Origin: Pelecanus crispus
Taxonomy: Eukaryota > Chordata > Aves > Pelecaniformes > Pelecanidae
Length of the DNA: 64,000 bases
Reading direction: 5' to 3'
NCBI RefSeq assembly: GCF_030463565.1
Contig: NC_134643.1
Location: 126,710,309-126,774,308, forward strand
Every line of letters starts with the position of its first letter. Position 1 is the first letter of the stretch. The notes below the pieces were generated by a model, which searched no databases, was not told the origin of the DNA, and worked only from the letters and a program-made list of their open reading frames with translations. Made by a program: the position numbers and the translations under genes. This document shows, piece by piece, positions 23,401-36,400 of the stretch.

Positions 23401-25220
23401 ATTGGCTAAGTTTCAAAACAAGTGGGTCACAATGTTTTATTTTGACCAAACATAATTTCAAGTTATGTATTCAGATACAAAGCAAAACTGCAAAGCCATG
23501 TTTCAATCCTGTTAGAGCAACCATGGACCCAAGTTGGTAAACCTTGGATACTTGTGCTTTCTTTTGAAGCCACCAAAAATACGGCCTATCAAGGAAAAAA
23601 AATGAACATGAGAAAGCACACAAATAATGGCACCATGGTGTTTGTATTCACTGTAGCACATCAGTATTTCAACCATGAATTTTAGAACTCTCTTATCATT
23701 TTGTCATATTATAACTATTTTGCTTTTCTCTGTAGGACCACACTTGTCCAACTCTCCAATATCCGGTAAATAATCTATTCCTAAGTGGTCACAACTTTGC
23801 AAAAGGAACAAAGGCTAACAACAGACATTTTGTCTGGAATTGCTGATTGTTTCTTTTACTTGATTCTGGCACTGCAATGGAAGAAGGAAAAATATTTTTG
23901 AGAGTATTATTTTTCCTATGATGATGACTCTTCAAAAATATATTTACTAGACTTCAGTAAAATACAGTGAGTTTTTAGAAATGAAAACATGACAGACAAG
24001 CTTCTTTTATTTTCTTCTTTATTTTCACATGCTGGAGCCAGTTATATTCTCTCCAGCAAAGAGTGCAAGTATCACCAGAGGTGATGGTGCTGGGATGGAG
24101 AGATTGCTGTACTCTAAGCTGTACTGTGAGCTGCATTCCTCAAGGACAGCAGTCTAGACATGATGGATGACTCCAGCTACATAAAGTTTCATGTCTATGG
24201 CATAACTTAGGCTCAGAGTTAACATTGTGCCCAAATGGTTAAGGCTTCCCATGTCCCAGACAGAGCCGAAGAATCTCATTGACAAGGAACCGCTGGAGAG
24301 ATTCCTGCCTCTTCTTCTGAATCTTGGGCTCCAGCCCAGGAGACGCTGACTTCCCAGGGACATGCGTTTCTCCCATGCAGTACAAACACTCATATGCTCC
24401 TCAGATACATGCTTGAGGACACGAAGACCAACTGGCTCTGGGAATGTCAGGCATCAGAAAGAAGAAAGGACTTGGTAAGTAGTAGAAGAGATCTTCAAGT
24501 TTTAGACTGAGAGCAAAGGCATTTCAAGCAATGTTGTAGGAAATTAATAGCAAGAGTATGAAATAAAATAAAGGCTTGTTAAAAATCTCAGAACCCACAC
24601 CTTCCTCTGGAACAGTGAACATGCTTCAACTCAGCTAGACGGCTAAGAAAATCCAAGTTTTTTGTTGCATGTCATCCCAGAGCAAACCCCCATGGGTACT
24701 GCACTAACGCTAAAACACTTAAGAGTCTGGAGTACGTGGGTACAGGCTCACTCACAATATGGTTATGCAAATCCTGCCAGTTACTTGAAGGAGAATGCAA
24801 TGTGTTATAGCACAGGCAAAGGGTAAAAAACTTTTAACTCCTCAGTCATGAGTTCACATGATGTTCAAGTGTGTTGACTATATGTTATCATAATAGGCGT
24901 TAAGCTACAACTAATCCTCTTGCATTTTCTTAGACAACTGTCCACGCCGCAGAAACCATTGGGATAGACTGCCCTCCGCCCTGACAGTCTCAACAGGGAG
25001 CCAAGGGTACTGAAGAGTCTGGAGATGCACCTCATATCTCCACTCCCAGCTGTCAGTTAGGCAGAAACCATGCTGCTTAGTGAAGGAAATACTGGAGAAG
25101 ATGGCTTTTAGATAAAAGTGTATTATAACATGCCTTTGACCTAACAGGAAATTTTCTCCAAACTCAGCGATTGCTGTGTAACAGAGCCATATTTAAACAC
25201 AGTCACATGCATTTTTATAT

Positions 25221-25240
25221 ACATACATACATACATACAT
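25221..25240 (+). repeat. (ACAT)5 microsatellite
   Basis: Five perfect ACAT tetranucleotide units flanked by AT-rich sequence; potentially length-polymorphic. Confidence 0.95.
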
Positions 25241-28200
25241 ATAAAGAGAGGGGTTCGCCTTCTGTGTGGTGCTTTCGAGCGTGGCCCTTCAGGGGGGTGT
25301 GATGTTGCAGTCTCTTGTTTCTGGCTCCTCCTAGTGCCTGTACATAGCATTAGAGGCACATAATAGATTGTAGGATCATCTCCATAAAATGAAGCTCCAT
25401 GTGGTTCTTCCCCTCTTTAGCCTTGTAGTAATACTTGCTGAAAAACTACCCAGTTTCAAATCTCATTTTTAACATCAGTGATTCTCCTCCAGACTTATCC
25501 AGAGTGACAGTTTGGTATTTTTACAGGTTTTTTTTCTCATGCTCTTAAAAAACGCATTTACATGCCTCAGTCAAATTTCTCCTGAAACAAGTAATCTGAA
25601 TGCAAGCAAACAAAGCTAAGTTTCCTCCTTGTGGCATTTGGCTGCTCAGTTGATTGATGAGTGAAGAAGAGGCAGCAGCAAATAGCAGCTGCCTTGTTAA
25701 TCACAGCCCTGGGCTGCCATGCAGAGAGGAAGTCTTTACCTTTCCCCCTGCAGGTGGGAAGAGCTGTGTCTGGTCTGACATTAACTGGACCCCACACGGG
25801 GTGCCCTGCAGAGCAAGAGATGTGTTATGAAGCCAAGGACTGAAGCTGAGGAAGGAGTAAGTAGGATGGTGGTCAACAGAGCTGTATTTACTGTTCTATA
25901 GGTTTTCCTCTGGTTTTAGATCACCTTCTTTTTAGGACCCACAGGTGCAGGTGGCGAGGTGGAGAAACTGCGAATGTATCCCCACAGGTATAGTCGCCAC
26001 ACCTGGTGAAGCCCTCAGGACGTGCAGTTTTCAAAGTCTGTTCCAAGAGGACCCAGAATTCCCCCAATGCAATGTTGTAGGGGAAAGAATTAAACAATCT
26101 TTTGGGCAGTTTTTCTTCCCTGAAACTCTTTCACAGACTCTATAACATAGAGGAACGGATGCAGTTTCTTGTCAGCCAAAAAGGGTTAGAAGGTGTCAAA
26201 CCCCAGGGACTGAGCTGCTCATTAGGGAAGAAAGGGAAAAGGGGGAACCAAAGAGCCATCCAGATTCATGACAAATGACACTTTAAAACAGAGGCTGATT
26301 TTTTTTCTTGTTTGGCAGGGCCACAGCGTGCTCTCTTCTATATCTTATGTTCTGCTGTTGTCATCCTACTCTCTCCCACCTCTTCTTCTGGCTCATTGCC
26401 CTTTGTTCCTCCAGACACCTGCCCATGAAGCCTGCAAATCTCAGTATGGTCTCCTCCTTCCAGCAGAAGCACCCCTGGATGCTAGTAATCCCAGCAGGTC
26501 ATGCTGCTTCATCGCTGCCTCATTTTTAACAGCAGTGCACTTCATTGGAGAGATACATGTTGCTGGATGAGAACCTGTGCCCTAAAATGTCAGCTTAAGC
26601 TAACGATTACAACCAGGGCTCCATGACATCAAAGAACTGTATCCATCCTAGGTTCTGGACTGACAAGACATAAGAAATTGTTAAATAATCAAGAAATTAT
26701 CAAAACTGCAGAGGCAATTTAAAGCAAATTCTTTGTTAACAGAAACTGGCTTTGCATTCGATGTACTCTTTCAACACATATAAATGAAGGGGAAATAAAA
26801 GTTGTGTACGGTGCTTCACTGCAGCCAACACCTTGAAAATTTCTATTGGCAGAAGATTTCAGGACTGGAAATAGAAATTTTATCCATGTAGGTCTAATAG
26901 TAAAAATTGTCCTATTAGTGTTCGTGTAGTAAAAAAGAGTGATGACTGGAAACATCCTATGAATGGAAGAGTAAGTAAAAGTTACTGGCTTTGCAGAGCA
27001 ACTGTCTTAGAAGCATCCGGATGGCTAGAATTAGAACAAAAAAATAACCATGAAAACAGGCGCAATGCTCATGGCATTATGAGTAACATCATTTTGTTTT
27101 GCTTCTTGACTTCTATGTCAAATAGAGGTTGCATGGTCTCTAGAGCAGACATTTTCTGTGAAGCATTTAAGCCGATGTTAGACTGCTCTGAAACGGTAAC
27201 AGAGAGAGGACTGTATGCAGATCTTAACTGGATGCAGAAAGTGCCGGAGGAGTTCCTTACGCTGAAAGGAGAAAGAGGGAGCCAAACCTCTGGTGATCTA
27301 CCACTCTACTACTCAGCTCCCCCGCCTCTCCTCACCTTTTCCACAGCTCACCTAACTTCTGATGTGCAGGGATGCTCCACGGAGGAAAAGGCCAGGAGCC
27401 CTTTGTCCCTGTTTTCAAAGAGATTTAAGGAGCATCACAGGCCCAAATCCTCTTGGCCTTGGAGTGCCCTTTCAACCCTTGACTCTGACCATTTGGCAGA
27501 CCTGGTACTTCAGCTCTGCCATGTTTCACCTGACGTGTTGCCCCGCTTACTCTGACAAGACAGTACACATGCACATGGTGACAAGCACTGGGGTAAAAAG
27601 CACAGATAACTGTTCAGCACATGCTCTCGCTGCAAATCTTATCCTTCCCACTAAGATGATTCTTTGCTACACAGTCAGTGATCTTTACCAAACTTGGAGA
27701 TATGTTGGAGATTAACTCTTGAGACCTTGTCTCCTCTATTAAATGTGAGTGAAATTGGTCAACAGGTTCAACCAAACTGCACAAATTAAAAATGGAAAAG
27801 GACAGCAAACGTGGAGTCCAAGAAGTAGAGAAAACTGGCCTACGAGTTTTCAGAGAGAGGTCTCATCTACTTTAAGAAAGGAGCCTGGTGAACCCTGTTC
27901 CCAAAAGATAGAGAGATCATTTTCTGCATCATGGGAATCCACACACTACATCCCAACACAGGGGTTTTTGAAGAGGGAAATACATGCAGCAAAACTGCTT
28001 TTAATGAGAGCACTCCAAAATACCATAAGCATTCCTGACTGTATTTTCAAACATCTGGTTCAATTCAGTTTTAGATGAAAGAGATACTCAGCTGATGTAA
28101 CCTTGCTTCCACAAAGTCCCATTTTAATCACTGATTGCATAGGAAGCAGTTTTTAAGAGATTGTCTAGAGCAGTTGGTTTTCTTGTATTTCCCAGTAAAA

Positions 28201-28404
28201 AATTCAGTGGGGCACTTACTAAAACAAAAAGCCATTATTTTAGTAATGTAAAAACTATCATTTATATCCAACAAATAGATCAAAAGATGCTCTTTTATAA
28301 ACAAAATTCCCATCCCACAGACACAATGGTATGTACAATAACATCACACTTTGCCAAGAGATTCCAGTATAAGACACAGTAATTCAAAAGAAACAAAGTG
28401 TAAG

Positions 28405-28410
28405 TTTATT
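28405..28410 (-). terminator. ZBTB21: Candidate distal polyadenylation signal of ZBTB21
   Basis: AATAAA on the minus strand, followed within 40 nt by a TTTGTTTCTTTTG-type T/GT-rich element, the usual arrangement of a vertebrate poly(A) site. Other AATAAA hexamers occur upstream in the same AT-rich region, so this is a best guess. Confidence 0.45.
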
Positions 28411-31400
28411 GGACGCCAACATTTCTTAGTCAAGATCTAAGTAAAGAAAACACACAGTAGAAAAAGTTGTACAAAGCAGCAATGGATTTACATTACATTA
28501 AAGAAAGAGTTACTGTAAGCTATTAAGTCTCAGTCCTAAAAAAAGTAAAAACCCATCCTTAATTAAAATTCAACACTGGCGTATTGAACAGATATACAAT
28601 GACTATAAGGTATATGGGATTATAAGACCAGCTTCTTTTGTCTTACCTCTGTAATCCTTTAAAATGACAAGTGATTTTGTGTAACTAATTGGAAAATTCT
28701 GTAGCAAGTATATTGGCTAATTCCAATTTCTAGAAACTGTAGGAAACTATTCCCCTGTACCCATGCACTAAAAGTGATCCCATTTTCCTGCTTTTCAAAA
28801 AGGGACACTGTCAAGAATAAGCCTTAAAATGTGTACTTTATATGTATTTTGCATGTTACATTGCAAAAGATAGTTTGTTCTGGTTTTATGTACATATATT
28901 AATTAAAGATGCTGCTGCAGTAGTGGGAAGCTTGTGTCTTTAAAAGAGAATGTGTATCACTGATAAACTGGAAAAGGAAAAATGGATTGAGTCCTTTATT
29001 CTGGAATAGTGAGAGAAAAAGCAACATGAAAAATAAGCTCAGCCCACAGAATTCAGATACCTTTTTCAGACATCCTTGCAACAACTGAGGATGCCCTTAA
29101 TAGGCATATTCATGCCCAAGCAGCTCAAGCATTATGACTCAATTCATGTTTTGAATTCTTTGATTTTATTAATATCAAGTATTCTTAATACAGATAAGTA
29201 CATTTACTGTATACAACCTTTCTCTTGATAGTGTCCCTTTATGTACAACAGTTATAGTACAGTTTTTCACAAGTCATTTTAAATAAACAAGAATCAATGA
29301 CATTAAAAAATACTATCAGGCTGTGTTCAACAAAAACAAACAAAAAAAGATTTTAACACTGATTAATTAACAGCAACATTTAAAAAAACCCAAACCCTAA
29401 GCTTGCTTTGATTTTTGTCTAAATCATCGGGTAGGAAAATGTAAACAATTTTATTGAACAGTATAGGCACATGCCAGATTACAGGCTCATGCCATATATT
29501 TGCACCCTCACTGTTAGTGCCAAGAAGGTAGGCATAGTCTGTCCTTATCCCATGTGAGAAACTTCTAGTTCTATCATTGGAAGCTTGGAACAAAAACAGA
29601 GTACATCTAGCTTCAGACCAAACCCGCATGCCCTACTTGGGGGAAAACAAACAAACAACATCAGACAAAGAATCTACTGGATGTCACTAGAAGGCCTGCC
29701 TAAATAGGAAATGCAGGAACAAGTCTCTTACAGCTGTGTTTTGGTTCACAGATAAGGCTACATCTCCATTCTGAAATACACAAGACAAACTCTAGTGTCA
29801 CCTACTGCTTCAGCAGGTTATCTGCTCCATTAATTGTCACAGGGTGTTTCACTCCCCCTTATCCAAAAAAAGCAAAAAGCAAAAGCAGAGACAGTATTAT
29901 TACTGGTTCATGTCCTTTGTTTTTGTAAAACTACAGAATTATACCTAGCTGTATATGGAGTTGTTAGGTAGAGGAAAATTAATGTTAACTTTTGGTTCTA
30001 GGACTTAAAAAAAATCTGAAAAAATCTGTATGCATTTTTCTGCCAGCGCCCACTTTCAATGGTTGATTGTGGTCCCAATTTAGCAAAGAACTTAAGCATA
30101 TGTTTAAAAAAAATTAAGACTGATCTCAATGGAACTTAACCATAGGCTTAGATGCTTTGCCAACACAGTGCCTGAAAGGAAAAGTCCCAAAACTAAATAA
30201 ATTTCATGGCTCAACCCTGCTCCTTTTAAATGCAATGGAAGTTTTCACTGTACTCCCACTGAAGCAGGATAGTTCTCTGAGGTTTATCTGACAGATTATA
30301 AAAATAGAAAAAAAGAAAGAATTAAAGATTCTAATCTATATATTAAAACATCTGCACATTCCTGTCACAAATTTTAAGGAAAAAAGCAAACCACTTACTA
30401 TATTTAACAAGACCCCTAACTTTGTGTCACTTCAGTACACAGCTACAAAATTAAACAAAATATGATGAAGACAGGTTTTTGTGTCAATAAATTTGCCTTT
30501 TATTTTGGCTGTGGCCAGACTAGACATTCTACAAAAGACCTTTATTTATAAACAAGCAACTAACATTTTTTCCATAATTTAACTCTTAAAACATATATTA
30601 AAGTTATATAAGTGGAAGCATATTTATTCTGTATCCTCCAAAATAAACACTTCTATCAAGGGCTTTTTAAGATACTGTATAAAAGCTAATAGAAAACCAG
30701 AACCGCTATATAAACATCTCATATTTAAACTTCAGAGATCCTGAATTCCTTTACTAAACAACAGGAACTGAATTTAAAAAAACCCACAGAACACACTTAA
30801 AGTTAAAAGCAAAACTTAAAGAAACCCAACCCCTCCCCCCCAACAACTAAAGAAAAACTTAGAAGGAGGCTATTTAGACCAAAAATATTGTATGGATTTT
30901 TTATAATACACAGTATACTAGGAAAAAGGTCAAGGTTTCTTCAAAGATGTTGCACAAGCATTTGATTTGAAGTGTGTGGGATTTATCATCATATCACATA
31001 GCAGAATCACAGTTGGAAGTTAGATGACTATGACATAGCTGAACTAGTTGCCATCTTTCTTTAAAAAGCACACTGATTTTTAAAAGGCTACATACACACT
31101 TTCAGACTGTTGTGTAGAGGAATCATTGGTGAAAACTTAGGAACCATTTTACAAAAACATGTTCGTATTTTATATGCACAGATTTCTTAAATACATTTAA
31201 AGGATACTTTGCGAAGCTTTTATGTTTTTCTGATTTTGTTAAACCCGGTTAAGTGAATAACCATTTTATTTTGAAATTGTTTCTGGTAAGAAAGAAATTT
31301 AGTTTTATTATGTGGAATAAAAAAGTCAGTAACTAGAAATGTCACTATTAAACGAGTACCTTGTTTGAATTGCAATGTCACCAAAAGAGTTTAACTGATA

Positions 31401-33108
31401 TTCTAACAAATTAGCATAATCATATTCAGATACAATTTGCCTGAAAGAAGACAAAAAAGGACAACATGTTACTATTAGAAGTGTTCAGTAACAATTTTAG
31501 ATTTTAATAAAAAAAATTAAACAGAAGAGGCTTGAAACTAACATTGCAATTTTTTTGGTAGCTGAAAAAAAGTCAGTGGTCCATCCTGAGCTGATTCTTT
31601 TAAACTTAACTTACAGGAAAAATAATTAAAAAAAAAAAAATCTGTTGGAAAAAAATGGTGGCACACTTGGAGTTTGACTGAGAAAAATCTACTTCTGTGT
31701 GTGCCTAACTAAGGATGCCCATCCTCAGATTCTTAGGAGTTACACTTGTGCTTAATTTTGCTAAATCTTAATGTCAGCTTGCAATTCTTTCTACTTTTGA
31801 GTTTGGGATGCTGAAAAAAAATTCATGGTTACATACACAATTAAAGCCTCACTCCTGCTCCCCCTGAAACTGGTGTCTAAACTCCTGTTGCTTTCAGCAA
31901 TACTGTTTGCATCATTTACGTTCACTTTAATCCGTCACCACTCCATTAGGTTTAAATTCTAACAGAACAATTTTTCACTGTTAGTTTACCACCTACTTCT
32001 GGGTAAATATTTCTTTTACTTACAGAATAATTTTGGACCCTTACTATAGCTTCTGGTAAATATCTATGACCCTACTTACACTAAATGCTCCAGTTGTGAT
32101 TTGAAGTAAAATAATGGAACTGCACAGAATATCTGCAGCCCATTATTACCACGATTTTCAACAAATTAGAAAATTGCAACACAGTATCACGAATTATAGA
32201 AAGCGGCATAAAGAAATATTCTATGCATTGTATTCATAAAATGCAGTGATTGTAGTGTGATGTTTTTTCCTCTGCTTTGAGCTGGATATGTATGCTTAAT
32301 ACAAATTTCAAATACATACTTCTTCATTTATACAGGTGTCTATATAAATATTTACATTTTTAGTTTTTGTTAAAACATATCTTTGTACTCATGGCAAAGC
32401 TTATTACTGCGTGTAGGAACACAACTCATCTTCTCTCCCTTAATGAACTCTCTTTTTTTGATTTAATAGTTATACATTCCTTTGTAGTTAGAATTACAAA
32501 CAGTTGTACAAATAGTGGAAACAAAATTATGAAACTTGTCTGACATCCATTCAATCTTAGTTCATATTATAAACAGTACCATTTGCATTATGATGGCTGT
32601 TAATACAATGACTTTAGCTACCGAAGTATCTATAGTAAATTAGTCTTTGGGACATTATATAAAGCAAAGTCCCCCCTCCCCCAATTTTCCTTAGAAACTT
32701 ATAATTAAATGGCTGAAAGCAGGCTTGCTGCTACTTTTTATATAAAATCTTAGTAATAATATTGCTGACTTTAGATTCTATTTTAATTTGCACAAGTTCC
32801 ATATAACAAAACAATTCTATGTTCCCTTAAAATATCAAACATTCATATCCAATAACATCAGGATTACTCAAACTTGAGGTTTATTTGTTATTGCTAAAGG
32901 TTTCTAAGACCTAAGTCAATACAGCAAGACACTCCATCCACTTCCTCCCTAACTGCAAGTGCATGGCAGCTATTTATATGGAGCTTGTGTGTTGGTTTCT
33001 TTTAAAAAAAAAACTAATGAAGTTGGTTACAGTATTTCACTACTATAAACTCACAGTTAGAATCCAAATTGTTGTTGCTCTTTCATTTAATATATAACTT
33101 TATATGTA

Positions 33109-33124
33109 ACACACACACACACAC
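33109..33124 (+). repeat. (AC)8 microsatellite
   Basis: Eight AC units within the probable ZBTB21 3' UTR. Confidence 0.95.
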
Positions 33125-33428
33125 CAGCATCACAGGATGAAGATCCATGCATACAATCCAGATGTGATCGTATTTCAGTGTTAGATGAAATAAAAATTAT
33201 TCTGTTACTATTAGATCCCAGATTGCAGTATTTTAAATTACTCTGCTTTCTACCTACTAACCAAGTTAATTTACCTTAATCTTCAAATCCAAGCAGCATC
33301 ACAAATTCCAAATTTTTTGTCATCATTGTTGCTGTTGTGATCCTTTTAGATTTCTAGTTTATATGGCATACATCTAAGATCCTGAACACAGCCTCCACTG
33401 AACCAGCTTTTTAAGGTATCTGTTAAAG

Positions 33429-36400
33429 CTAATTGTGTGTCTGTTCATGGCTCCAAAGACTAAAAGCTGTCTTGAAAGTCCTATGACAGAGTTTACACAT
33501 GTACTGTCTTTTGAATGTGATTGCTGAGAGTGGTGGAGCATGATAGAAGAGTGTATCTGACTCCTGTGGTACAAATAATTTTTCAGTAGTAGTGGAGCTT
33601 TCAGACACGCCTGTTGGACTATCAGGCTCCAAAGGCTGGATTTTGGGCAGGGGTGGGGGTGGAGGTAAGGGTGGTGGTGATGGGGAATTAGCTGGTGGAC
33701 ATATCTCAGGCTCCTTATTTGTGGGCTCTTCTGCAGCCTGTGACATATGAGACTGGAAGTGACTCCACAGACGGAAGTTGGTTCGGAAGGCCTTGTTACA
33801 CACGTGACAAATAAACGGCTTCACAGAACATAAGAGCTCTTGGTGACGCTCCAGCTGTTTGCGTACAGTGAAAATCTTCCCACACTTTTCACAGGGCCAC
33901 AAACCAGCATCTTTGTTGGAGACTACTTCCTTAGGTTCTCTGCTTGTTTCAGTGACCTCATCCTCTATATCGTCTGCAGGCTCTTCTTTGATCTGAATTT
34001 TAAACTGCTTGGAAACACTTAAGTCTTCAGGTAGGCATGAGGAATCTTCAGAATCAAAATTTATTTGTTCTGACGAATCACTGAATACACCATCTTCCTT
34101 TGCAGCAACAAAATTGTTCATTTTATTGGATTCTGACTGAGGAGGCAATCTTGCTGAACTAGTTATTTCTCCATTGTGATCCAGGATAGGTAAAGAAAAG
34201 TTCTCTGATGGAGCCATTGTGTTTTGATTGTGAACTTCAACTTGATGCCGCCAAATACTAAAGGATGATTTAAAGGTACGCATACACTCAAGACAAGTAA
34301 GCTTCTTGTATTCACACTTGCTTTCATGCTCATGCTTCATCTCTGGAGAAGAAAATCTAAGGCTGCAGTAAGGACAGACAGTAGCATTTCTACAGAGTCG
34401 CTCATGATTTCCCTGTTCAATAAGCGAAGAGAGCTTAGCATTGCAGAGACGGCACTGATAAACCTCTTTGTTTTCTACTGGACTTTCAATATGAATATGA
34501 TCCTTCTGCTTAGGAGCCTTATTTCCTCCAATTGGTTTCTCCCCTGGGTGCATTTTTATGTGCTGTTTAAACTGGGAGAGGAAACGATAGGCTTTCCCAC
34601 AGTAGGTACAAATATAGGCTCCTTTGGTTCTCGATCTTAAATTCCTTTTGATGACTTGTTGCGCTTGTGAAGCAGACTGTCCCTGAAAACCTTGCTTGCC
34701 ACGTCTTAGTTTAACTATTAGAGCCTTTTTAATTTCTCTCTCTCTCACTATATCGATCAGTTTTCTTTGGAATTTTTCATCCAAAACAGCATGTGAACTG
34801 GAAGCAGGTGAGGGATTCTTCACAATTCCATGTTGCGTCTGGCAGTGTGTCCACACTTTGAAATTTGTGTGAAATCTCTTGTGGCATATGTCACAAGCAT
34901 AGGGCTTCTCTGGATTATGATACATGTTAACATGACGATGAAGACCTGCTGTAGATCTGAAAATTTTAAGGCAGTGCTTGCATTTAAATTTTTTATTTGG
35001 TCTTGCTTCTTCCATCTCACTGTATTCATCCTTACTCACATCAGAATCGGGAAAATCAGCATCAAGGTGCATAGGGCTTGAGCCTTCCTCAAAGTTATCT
35101 TCTGACCCAGGAGAACTCTGCTCATCTGTCTTCAGTTTCTTAAACGGTAGTCTTCTATCAGCTTGAAATCTCCTTTTTGCTGGAAGTCTACTTGGTTCCT
35201 TATGATCATCCTCAGTTTTAAAAGGAAAGTCTTTATTTGTTGATGCTGAAGCATCACCCACTGTAACTCTTATTATTTCGGTAGGATCTGAAAGTGGACT
35301 GCTAGGTTCAGTTTTTATTCGCACCTCTGTGAGAGGGGAAGCAACCTCCCTATCAGTTGACTGAGAGGCACTGAAAGACCTAAGGCGATGTGGGTGTATT
35401 ACCTGTGGTTTTTCATCTAAGACTAACTTCTCTGATGACTCTTTCAAGGATGACTTTTGAGATACCACATTGAATGTCTTCTGGGAATCGTTAGTTCCTG
35501 GTGAGGAGGATGCTGATACCTGTGAAGGTTTTAGGTCAACAGAAGGTGAGTAAATGGGAACCTGGCTGTCCATGGACAGTGACCTTCGAAGGAGACTTTT
35601 TACAAGTGGCCCACTTCTGTCAATACTTTGGTGTTCTGGACCAGATCCACTAGAAGGAATTACTAGCCCTAACTTTGAGTAGTATAGCAAATTCCTGTCT
35701 TCACTTTGGCCGTTTCCTTTTCCTGCCTCTCGCAACAAAAATGTAGATTCTGATGCGCCACGCAGAGACAAGACTGGCGGACGCGGTCTTTTTAATGACA
35801 TCTCTGCAGCCTTTCCTCTTAAAAGCTGACCACTGCTTCCTGGTTCATCGCTTGCAATTTCTTTCTCTGCTAAAGGCATTTGAGGCATTACTGTGTTCCT
35901 TTTCACTAAACCACCTCTGCTCTGATCCTCCACAGTTCCAGAAGTTTCATGAAGCTTGGTATAGCTCACAGGGCTTTCTTTCAGCCATCTCCTTTCAGTC
36001 AGTGATAAGTTGTGGAGGGTTTCAGCTGGTTTTGTTACTTGTGGTCTACTGCTAGTTTTGACAGCAACAGAGGGTGAAGGTTTAGAAGTATGGCTTAAAT
36101 CATGTTGTGTTTGATTTATACTTTTTGCTTGCGCTTCAATTCTGTTCTGACAGACAATGACACTTCTCTTCTGAGAACTACTTTCATCTTCATCTTGATA
36201 CAGTATTTTTTTAACAGGGCAAGCTGGAAAAGGAGCTTGAGGACTCTTAGAAACAATGTTTGTAAGAAAGGATATTCCAAGACTGTAGCCCAGTTCTTGC
36301 ACAGCTGCAAGACTGCCTTTCTCAATGAACAAGGATGAAGAATAAATGTAGTTTAACACATTATCAAAAGCATCTGGTTCACAAAAGTCGAGTTGAAACA

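Larger units (their letters stand above)
17561..28384. other. Intergenic region between C2CD2 promoter and ZBTB21 3' end
   Basis: About 10.8 kb with no recognised gene. Besides the CR1 at 18.8-20.5 kb it holds an (ACAT)5 microsatellite at 25221-25240. The only long open frame is a plus-strand one of 198 codons at 26959-27555, with no recognised domain. Confidence 0.65.
28385..33428 (-). other. ZBTB21: ZBTB21 3' UTR (probable)
   Basis: About 5 kb of AT-rich, repeat-poor sequence follows the ZBTB21 stop codon on the same strand. The most distal good polyadenylation signal is AATAAA at 28410-28405, followed by a T/GT-rich stretch, so cleavage is expected near 28385. Proximal signals exist, for example at 30504-30499 and 30546-30541, so shorter isoforms are possible. 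A Pumilio-type TGTAAATA element sits at 32356-32349 and an (AC)8 run at 33109-33124. The end point is inferred; transcript data would be needed to fix it. Confidence 0.55.

Noticed and set aside
30998-31030. Short match to the CR1 3' end style (AGAATCACAGTTGGAAG)
   Set aside because: Too short and without the rest of the CR1 3' UTR; likely coincidence.
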